60,767 nt of DNA, from contig JAGXKX010000004.1 of assembly GCA_018335015.1 (NCBI GenBank), forward strand, positions 1 to 60,767, read 5' to 3'. This DNA is from Candidatus Bipolaricaulota bacterium (GTDB lineage Bacteria > Bipolaricaulota > Bipolaricaulia > M55B111). Position numbers and translations under genes: made by a program. This document shows positions 8,690 to 17,937 of this stretch, piece by piece (position 1 is the first letter of the stretch; the number at the start of each line of letters is the position of its first letter). The notes below the pieces were generated by a model. That model ran no database searches. It was not told the DNA's origin and saw only the letters and a program-made list of their open reading frames with translations.

Positions 8690-11368
8690 TTAAAGCTCGC
8701 CCCAGTTGTCACCCGAAGCGACGTCTAACTTTAACGGAATTTTGAGCTCCAGGGAGTGCTCCATAATCCCTTTTAATTCTGACTTCACTTCCTCAACCGT
8801 GAACCACGGTACTTCCATAATCAACTCGTCGTGGATCTGGAGGAGCAGCTCACCGGGTAGCTCGTCCTCGTCTATAGCCTCTTTCACGTCGAGCATGGCT
8901 ACCTTCATCAGGTCCGCTGCGCTGCCCTGAATCGGTGTATTAATCGCGTTTCGTCTATCGTAATTTCTCCTCTGCCAGTTTTTGCTGTTAATATTCGGGA
9001 GGTATCTCCGGCGGTTGAACATCGTCGAGGCGTAGTGTCTCTTCTCCGCGATTTCCACCAGGTGGTCCATGAACTCCTTAGTCCGGGGGTAGAGATCGAA
9101 AAACCGATCGATGTACTTTTCCGCTTCTTCTCGGGGAATCCCAAGATCTCGGGAAAGTCCGTACTCCGTAATCCCGTATACTATTCCAAAGTTTACCCGT
9201 TTTGCCCTGTCCCGCATCTTTTCGTCGACCTCCTCCCTGCCCACGTCGAAAATTTCGGCGGCCGTCTTGGTGTGGAGGTCTTCATCCCGTTCAAACGTCC
9301 GCAATAGCTCCTCGTCCTCCGAGAGATGAGCTAATATTCTGAGTTCGACCTGGGAATAATCCGCCCCGATCAGCTTTTTACCTTCCGGGGCGACGAAAGC
9401 CTTCCGTAACTCGCTTCCCAGCTGGGAGCCCTTAGGTATGTTTTGAAGATTGGGATCCGAAGACGACAGCCTGCCTGTAGCCGTCGCGGTCTGATTGAAC
9501 GAGGTGTGAATCCTTCCCGTTCTGGGGTTAATCGTGTCGGGCAAAGTTTCCACGTAGGTATTGAGTAGTTTGCTCAGTTCCCTGAACTCAATTATTTTTT
9601 CGGGTAGCGGGTGTTTGTCCGATAGTTCTTCCAGCACCCTGGCGTTCGTTGAAGGACCGGTCTTGGTTCTTTCGATGACGGGCAGGTCCAGCTCTTCAAA
9701 CAGAATATTTCTTACCTGTTTTGGTGAGTTCGGGTTTAACTCCTCGCCGGCCAGGTCGTTTATCTCGTCCTGAAGAGAGTCTAGTCTTTCCCGCAAACTC
9801 TCCTCGCCCTCGGCAAGTCTGTCCGTGTCCAGCTTTATTCCGTGGTATTCCATGTCCCTGAGCACGTTGATCAAGGGAAGTTCCAGTTCCCGGAAGAGGT
9901 CCCTCTGATTCCTTTCTTCCAGCTTTTCTTCAAGTTGGTCCTTCAGCGTCCAGATGATCGTGGCATCGCTCGCCGCGTACGGCCCGGCTTCGTCGATCGG
10001 CAGGTTTCGGAAATCTTTTTCTTCCTCCTGGGAAAATAGGTCGCCGAACTCGTCTACTTCCCTGCCGAGATAGGTCTGAATTATCTCCTTGAGGTTGTGT
10101 TGCCGTTTCGTCGGCTTTAACAAGTAGGATGCAATCATCGAATCAAAGGTGATACCGGAAAGCTCGACCCCGGCTTTCTTCAGGACGATCCCGTCGAACT
10201 TGAGGTTTTGCCCGATTTTTCCCAGTTCAGGGTCCTCGAAGAGCGGTTTTAACCTCTCCAGTACGGTGGATTTGGGTATAGTATCGACTTCGCCGTGGCT
10301 TATGGGGACGTAATAACCGAGTTCTTCTTCCAGGGCAATGGAGATTCCCACGGGGTTTGCGTCGATTGGATTGAGTTCGTCGGTCTCGATATCGAAGGCA
10401 AATTCGCCCCGGGACTCCACCTTACTTGCCAGAGAGCCCAACTCTTCCTCGGTATTGACCAGTTCCCAGGAAATTTCAGTTCCCTCGTCGCCCAGATCCT
10501 CGAGGAATGACGCGAGCTCCAGGTCCTTTAAAAGTTCCTGGGCTCTCGTTATGTCCGGAGGGCGGATTCTGAGATCATCGAAATCGTACTCCAGTTCGAA
10601 GTCTTCCCGAAGTTCAACCAGGTGTTTGCCTTCCCTGGCCACCTCGCCGTGTTCGATTAAATTGTTCTTGACCCTGGTGGAGTCAACTTCTTCCACCCCC
10701 TCAAGGATATCCTCAAGGGAGTCGAATTGGGAAAGTAGCTTCTGGGCTCGAACCTCGCCGACCTGAGGCACACCGGGAATATTGTCAGAGGTATCACCGA
10801 TCAGGGCGAGAAAATCCCTGATCATTTCCGGGGGTACCCCGTACTTTTCTTCGACTCCCTCGGCGTCCATCACCTCTAACTCGTTGTCGTCCCCCGTGTC
10901 GACTATCTTCACGGTATCGTCGACGAGCTGGGCAAGGTCCTTGTCGCCAGTAAATATGAGCGTATCCATTCCGGCATCCCGCGCCAGGTTTGCCAGCTTG
11001 GCTATTACGTCGTCCGCTTCGTAACCTTCCTTCCTGACAACCCTGTACCCGAGGCTTTCGGTAATATCCTCGATTTTGGGAATCTGCCGAGCGAGTTCCT
11101 CCGGCATCTCGGGGCGATTGGCTTTGTATTCCTCGAATTCTTCGTGGCGGATTGTCTTTCCTTTGGAATCCATGGCAAGGACGACGTGAGAAGAAGGAAA
11201 TTCTTTCAGCACTTTTTCGAGGGACTGTAAATAACCGTATATAGCGTTCGTGGGAAATCCGCTACTTGTTGCCAGCCCCCGAATGGCGTAGAACGACCTG
11301 TACATTATCGCGTGACCGTCTATAAGAAGGAGCCTGTCCTCTTCCGGCTCCTCTGGAACGAGGGTCAT
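8690..11368 (-). CDS. polA: DNA polymerase I with 5'-3' exonuclease, proofreading and polymerase domains
   Basis: Fills gaps and removes RNA primers during replication and repair. I place the start at the ATG at 11368 (892 aa), not the GTG at 11386 of the ORF track. This ATG overlaps the ruvC stop as ATGA and has GGAGGAGG about 7 nt upstream. The order is 5'-3' exonuclease (LLIDGHAIMYRSFYAI; IFTGDKDLAQLVDD), 3'-5' exonuclease, then polymerase with motif A (ADYSQVELRILAHLS), B (RAKRVNFGIVYGITEYG) and C (IHDELIMEVP). All three proofreading motifs are intact (FDIETD, NLKFD, YAASD), unlike the dead exonuclease domains of Taq or Bacillus PolA. The protein is very acidic. Confidence 0.97.
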   Translation of the reverse strand: MTLVPEEPEEDRLLLIDGHAIMYRSFYAIRGLATSSGFPTNAIYGYLQSLEKVLKEFPSSHVVLAMDSKGKTIRHEEFEEYKANRPEMPEELARQIPKIEDITESLGYRVVRKEGYEADDVIAKLANLARDAGMDTLIFTGDKDLAQLVDDTVKIVDTGDDNELEVMDAEGVEEKYGVPPEMIRDFLALIGDTSDNIPGVPQVGEVRAQKLLSQFDSLEDILEGVEEVDSTRVKNNLIEHGEVAREGKHLVELREDFELEYDFDDLRIRPPDITRAQELLKDLELASFLEDLGDEGTEISWELVNTEEELGSLASKVESRGEFAFDIETDELNPIDANPVGISIALEEELGYYVPISHGEVDTIPKSTVLERLKPLFEDPELGKIGQNLKFDGIVLKKAGVELSGITFDSMIASYLLKPTKRQHNLKEIIQTYLGREVDEFGDLFSQEEEKDFRNLPIDEAGPYAASDATIIWTLKDQLEEKLEERNQRDLFRELELPLINVLRDMEYHGIKLDTDRLAEGEESLRERLDSLQDEINDLAGEELNPNSPKQVRNILFEELDLPVIERTKTGPSTNARVLEELSDKHPLPEKIIEFRELSKLLNTYVETLPDTINPRTGRIHTSFNQTATATGRLSSSDPNLQNIPKGSQLGSELRKAFVAPEGKKLIGADYSQVELRILAHLSEDEELLRTFERDEDLHTKTAAEIFDVGREEVDEKMRDRAKRVNFGIVYGITEYGLSRDLGIPREEAEKYIDRFFDLYPRTKEFMDHLVEIAEKRHYASTMFNRRRYLPNINSKNWQRRNYDRRNAINTPIQGSAADLMKVAMLDVKEAIDEDELPGELLLQIHDELIMEVPWFTVEEVKSELKGIMEHSLELKIPLKLDVASGDNWGEL

Positions 11369-11880
11369 TCCATTGCCTCCTCCCACTGCTGATTCACGGC
11401 GGACTTAGCATCGAGGCCACAGCAAAGAGATACCCCTATGGCGTCGGCGGCGTCCGCCGGAGAGGGAAGTTCGTTCAATCCGAGTAATCGTTGAATCATC
11501 GTCTGAACCTGTTTTTTATTTGCTTTTCCGTATCCAGTTATGGTCTTTTTGATCTCGAGCGGGGAATAACTGACCACCTCTCGGCCGGAAGCGGCAAGGA
11601 TAATAACGCCCCGGGCCTGAGCCACCAGTACCGCCGTCTTCTGGTTATTACTAAAAAATATCTTCTCGACGGCGACCATTCCCGGCTCGTACTCCTCGAC
11701 TAAATCCCTCACTTCCGAATAAATCGACTCAAGCCTGGCGTCCATGGGCTCGTCAGATGATGTACGAATCGCCCCGCTTTCCCTTAGCTCAAACGACCTC
11801 TGGCCAGAAGCCTCGACCAGGGAGTACCCGCAGGTGGCGAGTCCGGGATCGATTCCCAGAATGACTTCCGATTTGTTCAC
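11365..11880 (-). CDS. ruvC: Holliday junction resolvase RuvC
   Basis: Cuts four-way DNA junctions at the end of recombination. The 171-aa protein has the RNase-H-fold acidic residues in GIDPGLATCGYS, VAVEKIFF and PADAADAIGV, in the expected spacing. It overlaps both neighbours by 4 nt (the DUF177 gene upstream and polA downstream), so the three are co-translated. There is no ruvA or ruvB adjacent. Confidence 0.96.
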   Translation of the reverse strand: MNKSEVILGIDPGLATCGYSLVEASGQRSFELRESGAIRTSSDEPMDARLESIYSEVRDLVEEYEPGMVAVEKIFFSNNQKTAVLVAQARGVIILAASGREVVSYSPLEIKKTITGYGKANKKQVQTMIQRLLGLNELPSPADAADAIGVSLCCGLDAKSAVNQQWEEAME

Positions 11881-12410
11881 AGCAATTCAGCCAGTTTTTC
11901 CATTCTCGGGTCCTTTGCTTCGCCTTCCTCATCAGTTTCACAGGAGTGGTCTTCTTCTTCGTTTAAGTTTGCTCCACAGTTTGGGCAGAGCCCCTCGCAA
12001 TCATCTTTACAGAGGGGATAAGGTTCCAGATCCAGCTTCAGGAAACGGATTATATATGGTAAAAGATCGATCGTCCCGCTACCGCTTTCGTACCTGTATA
12101 TGGAAAGGTCTCCCTCGCTTTCGACTTCGGCTTCCATATCGGGACGGAATTCGATCTCTTCGTGTCTATCTATTCTGGTCTCGATCGGTTCAAGACATCT
12201 CCGGCAGTGTTCGATAACGGTAGTGGTAAAATCGATTGAAACGTTTATGATCCCTTCTTCCGAAGTAAAGGTCGCTCCCCCGGTAACGATTAGTTGATCC
12301 GCGACTTCCAGTTCGTCTTTGTGGAAACTTATGGTATCGAGGGAGGTACGTTCGTCGATCGAGACAAACTTTCCTTCTTTGCTCTTCAATTCGCTTAACT
12401 TTAGTTCCAT
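11877..12410 (-). CDS. DUF177/YceD family protein
   Basis: A 177-aa member of the YceD family, which in many bacteria is linked to 23S rRNA and L32 (rpmF). It has two cysteine pairs, CRRCLEP in the middle and CPNCGANLNEEEDHSC near the C terminus, that could bind zinc. I choose the ATG at 12410 (MELKLSELK...) over the track start at 12470 because GGAGGAGATCAAA places a strong ribosome-binding site just before it. The usual rpmF partner is absent; ruvC follows with a 4-nt overlap. Confidence 0.85.
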   Translation of the reverse strand: MELKLSELKSKEGKFVSIDERTSLDTISFHKDELEVADQLIVTGGATFTSEEGIINVSIDFTTTVIEHCRRCLEPIETRIDRHEEIEFRPDMEAEVESEGDLSIYRYESGSGTIDLLPYIIRFLKLDLEPYPLCKDDCEGLCPNCGANLNEEEDHSCETDEEGEAKDPRMEKLAELL

Positions 12411-13154
12411 TTTGATCTCCTCCAGGTGAGAAGTAATTGTACCTGAATCCAGCCGTTCTTTACAGTTCACCCGCTAGAATGTAGGAATAAACCAGCTTCC
12501 TGTCGTAAGTCAAATCTACTAAATTAATCGGACTTGACGGCTTTTCTAACGACCTGGTTTTGTTTGACGGTTAACAGGTTATGTCAAAACTCTCTCCGTA
12601 TTTCAGCCACCTTGAAAGTGGTCGTGTTGAGGCAAGTATCGGGCATTCGTGATTATCACCCCGATCGGATGAAGGATCGATAATAACTTTCTTCTTGCTC
12701 CAAATGAAGTATATATTACCGGGAAAAGGTAATCAATTAACTGTATGGGTTTTTTACCTATGTTCTTCCGGGAGAACAGGGACCGCCCTAATGCAGGAGA
12801 TATAACAGCGCGAACTTCCACGATCGGGTGGTTTGTGTGGGTTAGCCTTCTATTCAGGAAATCGATAGCCGGATTTTTCAGGTCCGGTGTTGTGATTGGT
12901 TGAAGCGTAATAGCTCGTCCTTTGGTAAATTTCCAGTAATTATTACCAAAGTGAAACACAAAACACTTCAAGCCATGTCTATACCAGGGCTAAAAAGCCC
13001 TACCTTACCTATCGTGACAACCGGGGGGTTCTTTTTTGCGAAAATTCCGGGCGAGCGCGGGGCTCGTTCTGCTATGGAGGCCCTGAAGACATCCGCTACA
13101 AAAGTTCAGTGGGGTGTGTCCGGCGAGGGTAAGTAGCAACAAGGAGGTCCATCT
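12411..13154. other. Intergenic region without recognisable gene
   Basis: About 740 nt between the DUF177 gene start and the Gfo/Idh gene end. The only ORF of note (12603-12971 minus, 122 aa) has no family resemblance, no ribosome-binding site and a composition unlike its neighbours. I see no tRNA, riboswitch or long repeat here. It may hold the DUF177-ruvC-polA promoter near 12480-12560. Confidence 0.5.
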
Positions 13155-14177
13155 TCATCCTGCCTCTACGTTCATGACTATTGTCGGTTTGCCACCGTTC
13201 TTGAGAGACCGTCGGGCCGCGTCGAGGACCTTCAGGACGTTCAAACCGTCCTTTCCGTCGCTTCTCGGCTCGGTCCCGTTCTCGAAGGAATGAAGAAAAT
13301 GACGGCACATTTTCTTCATTGGCTCCTCCAGGGAAATATTGGGGATGTAAACGTCCCCGTAGCGGACGTTAAAACCTCCCTCGCCGGACTCTTCAGCACC
13401 TTTGTCAAATATCCACAGCTTGTTTCTGCTCTCCATGTCGTCGAACGTGGCCATTTTTTTGCTTCCAACTACGGTCATCCTTCGGGTTTTGTGGGGATCC
13501 AGCCAGCTTAAATGGGAATGAGCTTTAACGCCGTCCTCGAACTCCACAGTGAGGAAAACCGCATCCTCCCTCCCTTTCTCCCGCTCTAGGTATCTTCCCC
13601 CGTCAGCCGTGACTTCTTTCGGTTCCTTATTTATCAGATATAGCATAAGTGAGACTTCCTGAGAACCGAGGCTCCAGAGGATGTCTTCCTCGGTCTCCAG
13701 GTCCTCTAGGTCGAGTCGCTGACCGTGTACGTAGTATATGTCCCCCAGCTCGCCAGATTCTATCTTTTCATCCAGTACTTCCACCGCTGAGTGGTACTCG
13801 AGAAGGTGATCCACCATAAGTGTAGAATCTTTTTCCCTTGCCAGCTTCAGCAATTTTACGGCGTTGCTCACCTTCTTGGCCAGAGGGCGTTCGACCAGTA
13901 CGTGCTTTCCGGCTCCTAGTGCCCGCTTCGTCAGTTCGAAATGGGTGGTTCCCGGCGTCGATATCACTACAGCCGGTATTGACCTGTCTTCAATTATCTC
14001 GTCGCAACGCCCTGCAGTATCGATTTCCTGGTAATCCCGTTTAACTTCCTCCAGGCGCTCCTGATTCGAGTCGCACACTGTGACGTTACTTTGTCCGAGC
14101 AACTCTGAAAAGTTACGAACCAGATACTTGCCCCACTTTCCGGCTCCTATAACCGCGAGTTTATCGACTCCCCCCAT
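13155..14177 (-). CDS. Gfo/Idh/MocA-family NAD(P)-dependent oxidoreductase
   Basis: A 340-aa protein with an N-terminal Rossmann fold (LAVIGAGKWGKYLVRNF) and a C-terminal Gfo/Idh domain. Family members oxidise or reduce sugar or inositol-type substrates. The catalytic EKP motif reads ERP here (HVLVERPLAKK), an uncommon change of the lysine. There are no sugar-nucleotide genes nearby to suggest a substrate. Function beyond the family is not determined. Confidence 0.85.
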   Translation of the reverse strand: MGGVDKLAVIGAGKWGKYLVRNFSELLGQSNVTVCDSNQERLEEVKRDYQEIDTAGRCDEIIEDRSIPAVVISTPGTTHFELTKRALGAGKHVLVERPLAKKVSNAVKLLKLAREKDSTLMVDHLLEYHSAVEVLDEKIESGELGDIYYVHGQRLDLEDLETEEDILWSLGSQEVSLMLYLINKEPKEVTADGGRYLEREKGREDAVFLTVEFEDGVKAHSHLSWLDPHKTRRMTVVGSKKMATFDDMESRNKLWIFDKGAEESGEGGFNVRYGDVYIPNISLEEPMKKMCRHFLHSFENGTEPRSDGKDGLNVLKVLDAARRSLKNGGKPTIVMNVEAG

Positions 14178-14436
14178 ATAGCCTCCTTTTAATTCTCCCG
14201 ATTCTTTTATCTCTAATAGTAGTGATCGAAGTCAAAATGCCCCCTGTTCGCAAAAAAGTAGACTATAACAAAAGTGCTGACAGATCAATGACAGGCGTCC
14301 CTTCTCTCCGTTAAATAGGTCTTCCTACAAAACAAGCTCGGTAGTAGTCACCTATGTGGGAGGTCCTAATTAGATAAAATTCGAGAATTTTAGCAATAGT
14401 TTAACTTATGTTTAATTAATATACATTTGAATATAT

Positions 14437-15579
14437 TTGCCCTGGAGGTTACCGTTAATTGAGAAAATTTATTTCACTACCCTTCGGGAGGTGGTTACTA
14501 TTTTATTTAAAAATTTTAAGCGAACACTAATAATATCTTTGACGATTGGAGCACTGATTTTAGCGTTTTCGGTTGTAGTGCTTGGCCAGGAAGATGTTCA
14601 AACACCCTCTGACCAGGCGAAGATAGGGTATAGGAATGTGGGAAGTGTAATGAGCGAGGTAAGCGGAGCTGACGTTGATAAGAGTACCCTGGTAAAGGAG
14701 GCCCTATCAAATCTGTTTGCAGAACTGGCCGAACACATGAAAGAAAAAGGTGTACCGGAACAGGTGGTAGAAAATTTCGAGGATAGAGCAGAATCACTCA
14801 AAGAACTCGGGGAGGTTCTCACGAAGAACCAAATCGGTTCTGAGGCTTCCAGTATGGTCCGAAGTGCCGGTCGAGAGGACCCGGGTGGTGGAGTTCCTCT
14901 GTCCGTACTGGAGAAAGCAGGTCTGGATAAAGAAGACTTAGAAGGATTAACCGAAAAGGGATCAAATAAAAAGAAAGCTACCATGGTAGTAAAAAAGATG
15001 GCCCAAACGTCCGAGGAGGAACAGGTGACGGAAAAAGTCCGGGGCCAGGACCGGGAAAGCGACAATAACGGAAACGGAAGTGCGGGTAAACCCGAAAAGG
15101 CCGGGAACCCGGGAAACAGCGACAAAGGGGAAAGCAACAAAAACGAGGCCGCTACAACCGACGACCAGGGAGAGGCAAAAGCGAACAACGGTAACGGATC
15201 CGACGAAGCAGGTCCTTCAAACCAGGACGATAAAGAAAGCGTGGGGAATGGTAACGAAAACAAAGACACACCGGGGAATGACGCCGCTAAGGATAAAGGT
15301 AATTCCTCCGGTCAAGGCAGTGACGGCGCAGGACCACCTGGAGACGAAGAAATTAACGAAGAAGGTAATTCGGATCAACCAGCTGATAATAGTGGAACTC
15401 CGCCCGGTAATCTTGGGAAAGAGGATAACGGAAATGATAAGGGAAATGAAGTAAAAGAAGATCATGGAAACTCCGGAGGGCCAGGGCAGGGAAATTCCAA
15501 CTCACCCAAAGAGGATGAAGAAGAAGGTCAAGATAAAAATAACAAAGGAAAAGGAAACGGTAAAGGGAACGACAAGTAA
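14437..15579 (+). CDS. Exported protein with long Gly/Asn/Lys/Asp low-complexity tail
   Basis: 380 aa as tracked. After a positively charged start comes a membrane segment (LIISLTIGALILAFSVVVLGQE, probable signal peptide). Residues about 45-185 form a helical region with a GxxSM-type pattern, and from about 190 to the end there is a disordered tail built of NGNGS, GNSD and KGNGKGN-like stretches. I recognise no family. The true start is uncertain: the TTG at 14437 has no ribosome-binding site, while good Shine-Dalgarno sequences (GGAGG, GGGAGG) lie inside the first 20 codons. A strong terminator follows at 15628. The tail could bind cell-surface polymers or ions, but that is speculation. Confidence 0.7.
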   Translation: MPWRLPLIEKIYFTTLREVVTILFKNFKRTLIISLTIGALILAFSVVVLGQEDVQTPSDQAKIGYRNVGSVMSEVSGADVDKSTLVKEALSNLFAELAEHMKEKGVPEQVVENFEDRAESLKELGEVLTKNQIGSEASSMVRSAGREDPGGGVPLSVLEKAGLDKEDLEGLTEKGSNKKKATMVVKKMAQTSEEEQVTEKVRGQDRESDNNGNGSAGKPEKAGNPGNSDKGESNKNEAATTDDQGEAKANNGNGSDEAGPSNQDDKESVGNGNENKDTPGNDAAKDKGNSSGQGSDGAGPPGDEEINEEGNSDQPADNSGTPPGNLGKEDNGNDKGNEVKEDHGNSGGPGQGNSNSPKEDEEEGQDKNNKGKGNGKGNDK

Positions 15580-15627
15580 AACAACCACACGTAAATATAG
15601 TAGACTAAGTAAACTTTTTAGATAATG

Positions 15628-15667
15628 AAAAGGCCCGGGAACAACTCCCGGGCCTTTATTTTTTACT
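15628..15667 (+). terminator. Intrinsic terminator after the low-complexity exported protein
   Basis: Near-perfect hairpin AAAGGCCCGGGA - ACAAC - TCCCGGGCCTTT followed by ATTTTTTA, 50 nt after the stop codon. The A-rich left side would also let it act in the opposite direction. Confidence 0.9.
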
Positions 15668-15985
15668 ATGGGCCAACCCAAATGTACTCCTTTAAAAGGC
15701 GAACCTGAAACCCATAAGTTAGATGCCAAATGAACAGCAGGACATGAGGCTGGGTCCCCGCTTTCGTCCGAAACTAACGAGGAAACCGGAGAACAAAAAA
15801 ATTCTTCACCCACAAGAGCCTTAACACTTTATAATCTCCTTAAATACGGATTTACAGGTGACTTTTTCCTTTTGCAAGGACATAATTTACCAAATTAACA
15901 GATATTTATCACTTACAGCCGACAGCCAGTTTTACATCCTTTCAATTAGTTACCGATACCTTTTACCATAGGATAAGCCAAAAAA
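15668..15985. other. Intergenic region upstream of the lamin-tail protein gene
   Basis: 318 nt without a supported gene. AT-rich towards its right end, so it probably carries the promoter for the next two genes, but I do not see a clean -35/-10 pair. I looked for a c-di-GMP riboswitch because a diguanylate cyclase is nearby and found no matching conserved blocks. Confidence 0.4.
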
Positions 15986-17932
15986 ATGAGTTTTAGACGA
16001 CGTCTTAACTTTATCTCCTGTGTTATCGTAATAGTTTTTGCACTTGGCCTAGGCACCGTCGGCCTTTCCGAGGAGGCCGGTGACCTGGTGATTACCGAAA
16101 TCGCCTGGATGGGGACCGAGGCCAGTTACGCCGATGAATGGATTGAACTCTATAACACAACGGGTTCTTCAGTAGACCTGGACGGATGGTCCCTGTACGG
16201 TGCCTCTTCCGGAGAATGCCTTAACTTTTCCGACGCCGACGGTTCTACCACTACCATCGTAGAGCCCTACGACTACCTGATCTACGCGGCCCACCAGGGC
16301 GATCTAAAAAATGAATCCGGAGCCAACCTCGTCGATATTTGGGATTCTACCATATCACTGAGCAACAGCTCTCCCGGTGAACTGATCCTCTACGATTCCA
16401 GTAACTGCACGGGGGACGTCGTGGACAGGGCCAACCAGCCCGACGGACCCTGGCTCGCGGGTGATAACTCCGAAAAAAGGACGATGGAAAGGGGTAATTA
16501 TTCTGGATCGGGGACGGACACGGATAACTGGGAGGACAATGACCCCGCAGTCAGCAGCACCGGGCTAGACGAAGACGGGAACCAAATAAAAGGAACACCA
16601 GGTACTAAAAACTCCGTTTATCAGAACAATCCTCCTGTCGCGGAGATCACAGGACCGGCGGAGTGTTCGCTGGGAGAAGAAATACAACTGGACGGTTCAA
16701 ATTCCGAAGATCCCAACGGATACATCGAATCCTTCCGCTGGGATCTCAACGGGGACGACGATCACGAAGTCGGATCAAAAGAATACGTTTCAGTTGCATG
16801 CTCGGACCTGGAATCAGTCAAAGTGAGTTTAAAAGTGAGGGATAACGATGGCGCGACCGACTTCGGATCCTTTTCAATCGAACCAAAACGCCCTTTCGAC
16901 GTCGAAGCGGGGAGGGACAGGTCTATAAAGCTCGGTTCGAGCGCGAAGTTAGAAGGTGCTATATCCGGTAATGAATCAAGGAGTTCCGTTAGCGTCTCCT
17001 GGGAACTACTGGAAGGGCCGGGAAAAGAAAACTGGAAGGTTGACGAACCGGGTAGAGTGGATCCTATATTCGTGCCTGAAGAACCGGGGACTTACCGGCT
17101 AAAACTGGTTGCCTCGACTGAAGGCGGAGTCAAACTGTCCGACGAGCTAACCATCTCGGTCAAGCAAAACCCCACTATAGATGAAGGAAAACTAGGAGTG
17201 AAGTTTATTTCAGAGACCGATTGCTCCTACGAGGGGAAGACCGAGACTGGGTTAAGAGCGGAAATAATCGAGAGCGAAGATCAGGTTCGGGGGACTATTA
17301 TCGGTTATAACCTCGAGGGAGAACCTGAATTTAATTTACCCGAGAAAACCCCGATTTCCTTCAAGGACCTCAAGGTCACCAATCTGAGTAGTGGGGTCGC
17401 GAGCGTTGATTTCTTCTATGACCAGGACAAATTGGATCCCAGCCAAAGAGAAGAAAACCTAGATCTGCTGTACCACCAACCTGAAGAAGGCTGGATTCAG
17501 GCGGAGGACGTAAGCGTTCGTCCCGGGAATAACTGCGTCACGGGAAAGATCCCTATTTCAAGTCTGAAGGGAACTCCTTTGACCGTAGCTGTCAGGGATT
17601 CATCAGATGATTCGATCGAAGAGCCACCTATTAAGACGGGCGGACTCTTGACTCATGGTCCCAATCCGATACCCGATGATGGGTGTATTTTCTGGTTCGA
17701 CCTCCCGAAGGAATCCGTCGGGGGAACTCTAAAGATTTACGCCGCAGACGGCAAATTACTTTACGAGAGGGAAATTTCCGGGGAACAGGAGAGGTTTCCG
17801 GTTGAGAGCAGGTGGAATCCCGTTGACGTTAACGGCCACCACCTGAATTCGGGCATATATTTTTACAGGTTGAAAATTAATATTTCCGGGGATATCCGGT
17901 GGTCGGAGGTGAAGAAACTAGTAATAAAATAG
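15986..17932 (+). CDS. Exported lamin-tail-domain protein with PKD-like domains and FlgD-like C terminus
   Basis: 648 aa. The domains are a signal peptide (residues 1-28), a lamin tail domain (about 32-165; LVITEIAWMGTEASYADEWIELYN...SVDLDGWSL), one PKD-type domain (about 215-300; DGSNSEDPNGYIESFRWDLNGD), a second Ig-like domain (about 305-395), a linker region, and a C-terminal FlgD/por-like domain (about 555-648) with GPNPIPDDGCIFWFDLP and NSGIYFYRLKI. Such C-terminal domains mark surface or secreted proteins of diderm bacteria. It sits 5 nt before a barrel gene, suggesting joint export or display. The exact role is unknown. Confidence 0.8.
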   Translation: MSFRRRLNFISCVIVIVFALGLGTVGLSEEAGDLVITEIAWMGTEASYADEWIELYNTTGSSVDLDGWSLYGASSGECLNFSDADGSTTTIVEPYDYLIYAAHQGDLKNESGANLVDIWDSTISLSNSSPGELILYDSSNCTGDVVDRANQPDGPWLAGDNSEKRTMERGNYSGSGTDTDNWEDNDPAVSSTGLDEDGNQIKGTPGTKNSVYQNNPPVAEITGPAECSLGEEIQLDGSNSEDPNGYIESFRWDLNGDDDHEVGSKEYVSVACSDLESVKVSLKVRDNDGATDFGSFSIEPKRPFDVEAGRDRSIKLGSSAKLEGAISGNESRSSVSVSWELLEGPGKENWKVDEPGRVDPIFVPEEPGTYRLKLVASTEGGVKLSDELTISVKQNPTIDEGKLGVKFISETDCSYEGKTETGLRAEIIESEDQVRGTIIGYNLEGEPEFNLPEKTPISFKDLKVTNLSSGVASVDFFYDQDKLDPSQREENLDLLYHQPEEGWIQAEDVSVRPGNNCVTGKIPISSLKGTPLTVAVRDSSDDSIEEPPIKTGGLLTHGPNPIPDDGCIFWFDLPKESVGGTLKIYAADGKLLYEREISGEQERFPVESRWNPVDVNGHHLNSGIYFYRLKINISGDIRWSEVKKLVIK

Positions 17933-17937
17933 CCATT

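Noticed and set aside
8464-8712. 82-aa minus-strand ORF after polA
   Set aside because: It overlaps the end of polA and runs through the polA terminator hairpin; no family resemblance and no ribosome-binding site.
12603-12971. 122-aa minus-strand ORF in the 12.4-13.1 kb gap
   Set aside because: No recognisable motif, no ribosome-binding site, and composition (His, Ile, Arg rich) unlike neighbouring real genes.
15668-15985. c-di-GMP riboswitch before the lamin-tail gene
   Set aside because: No GEMM-type conserved blocks or tetraloop-receptor pattern found.
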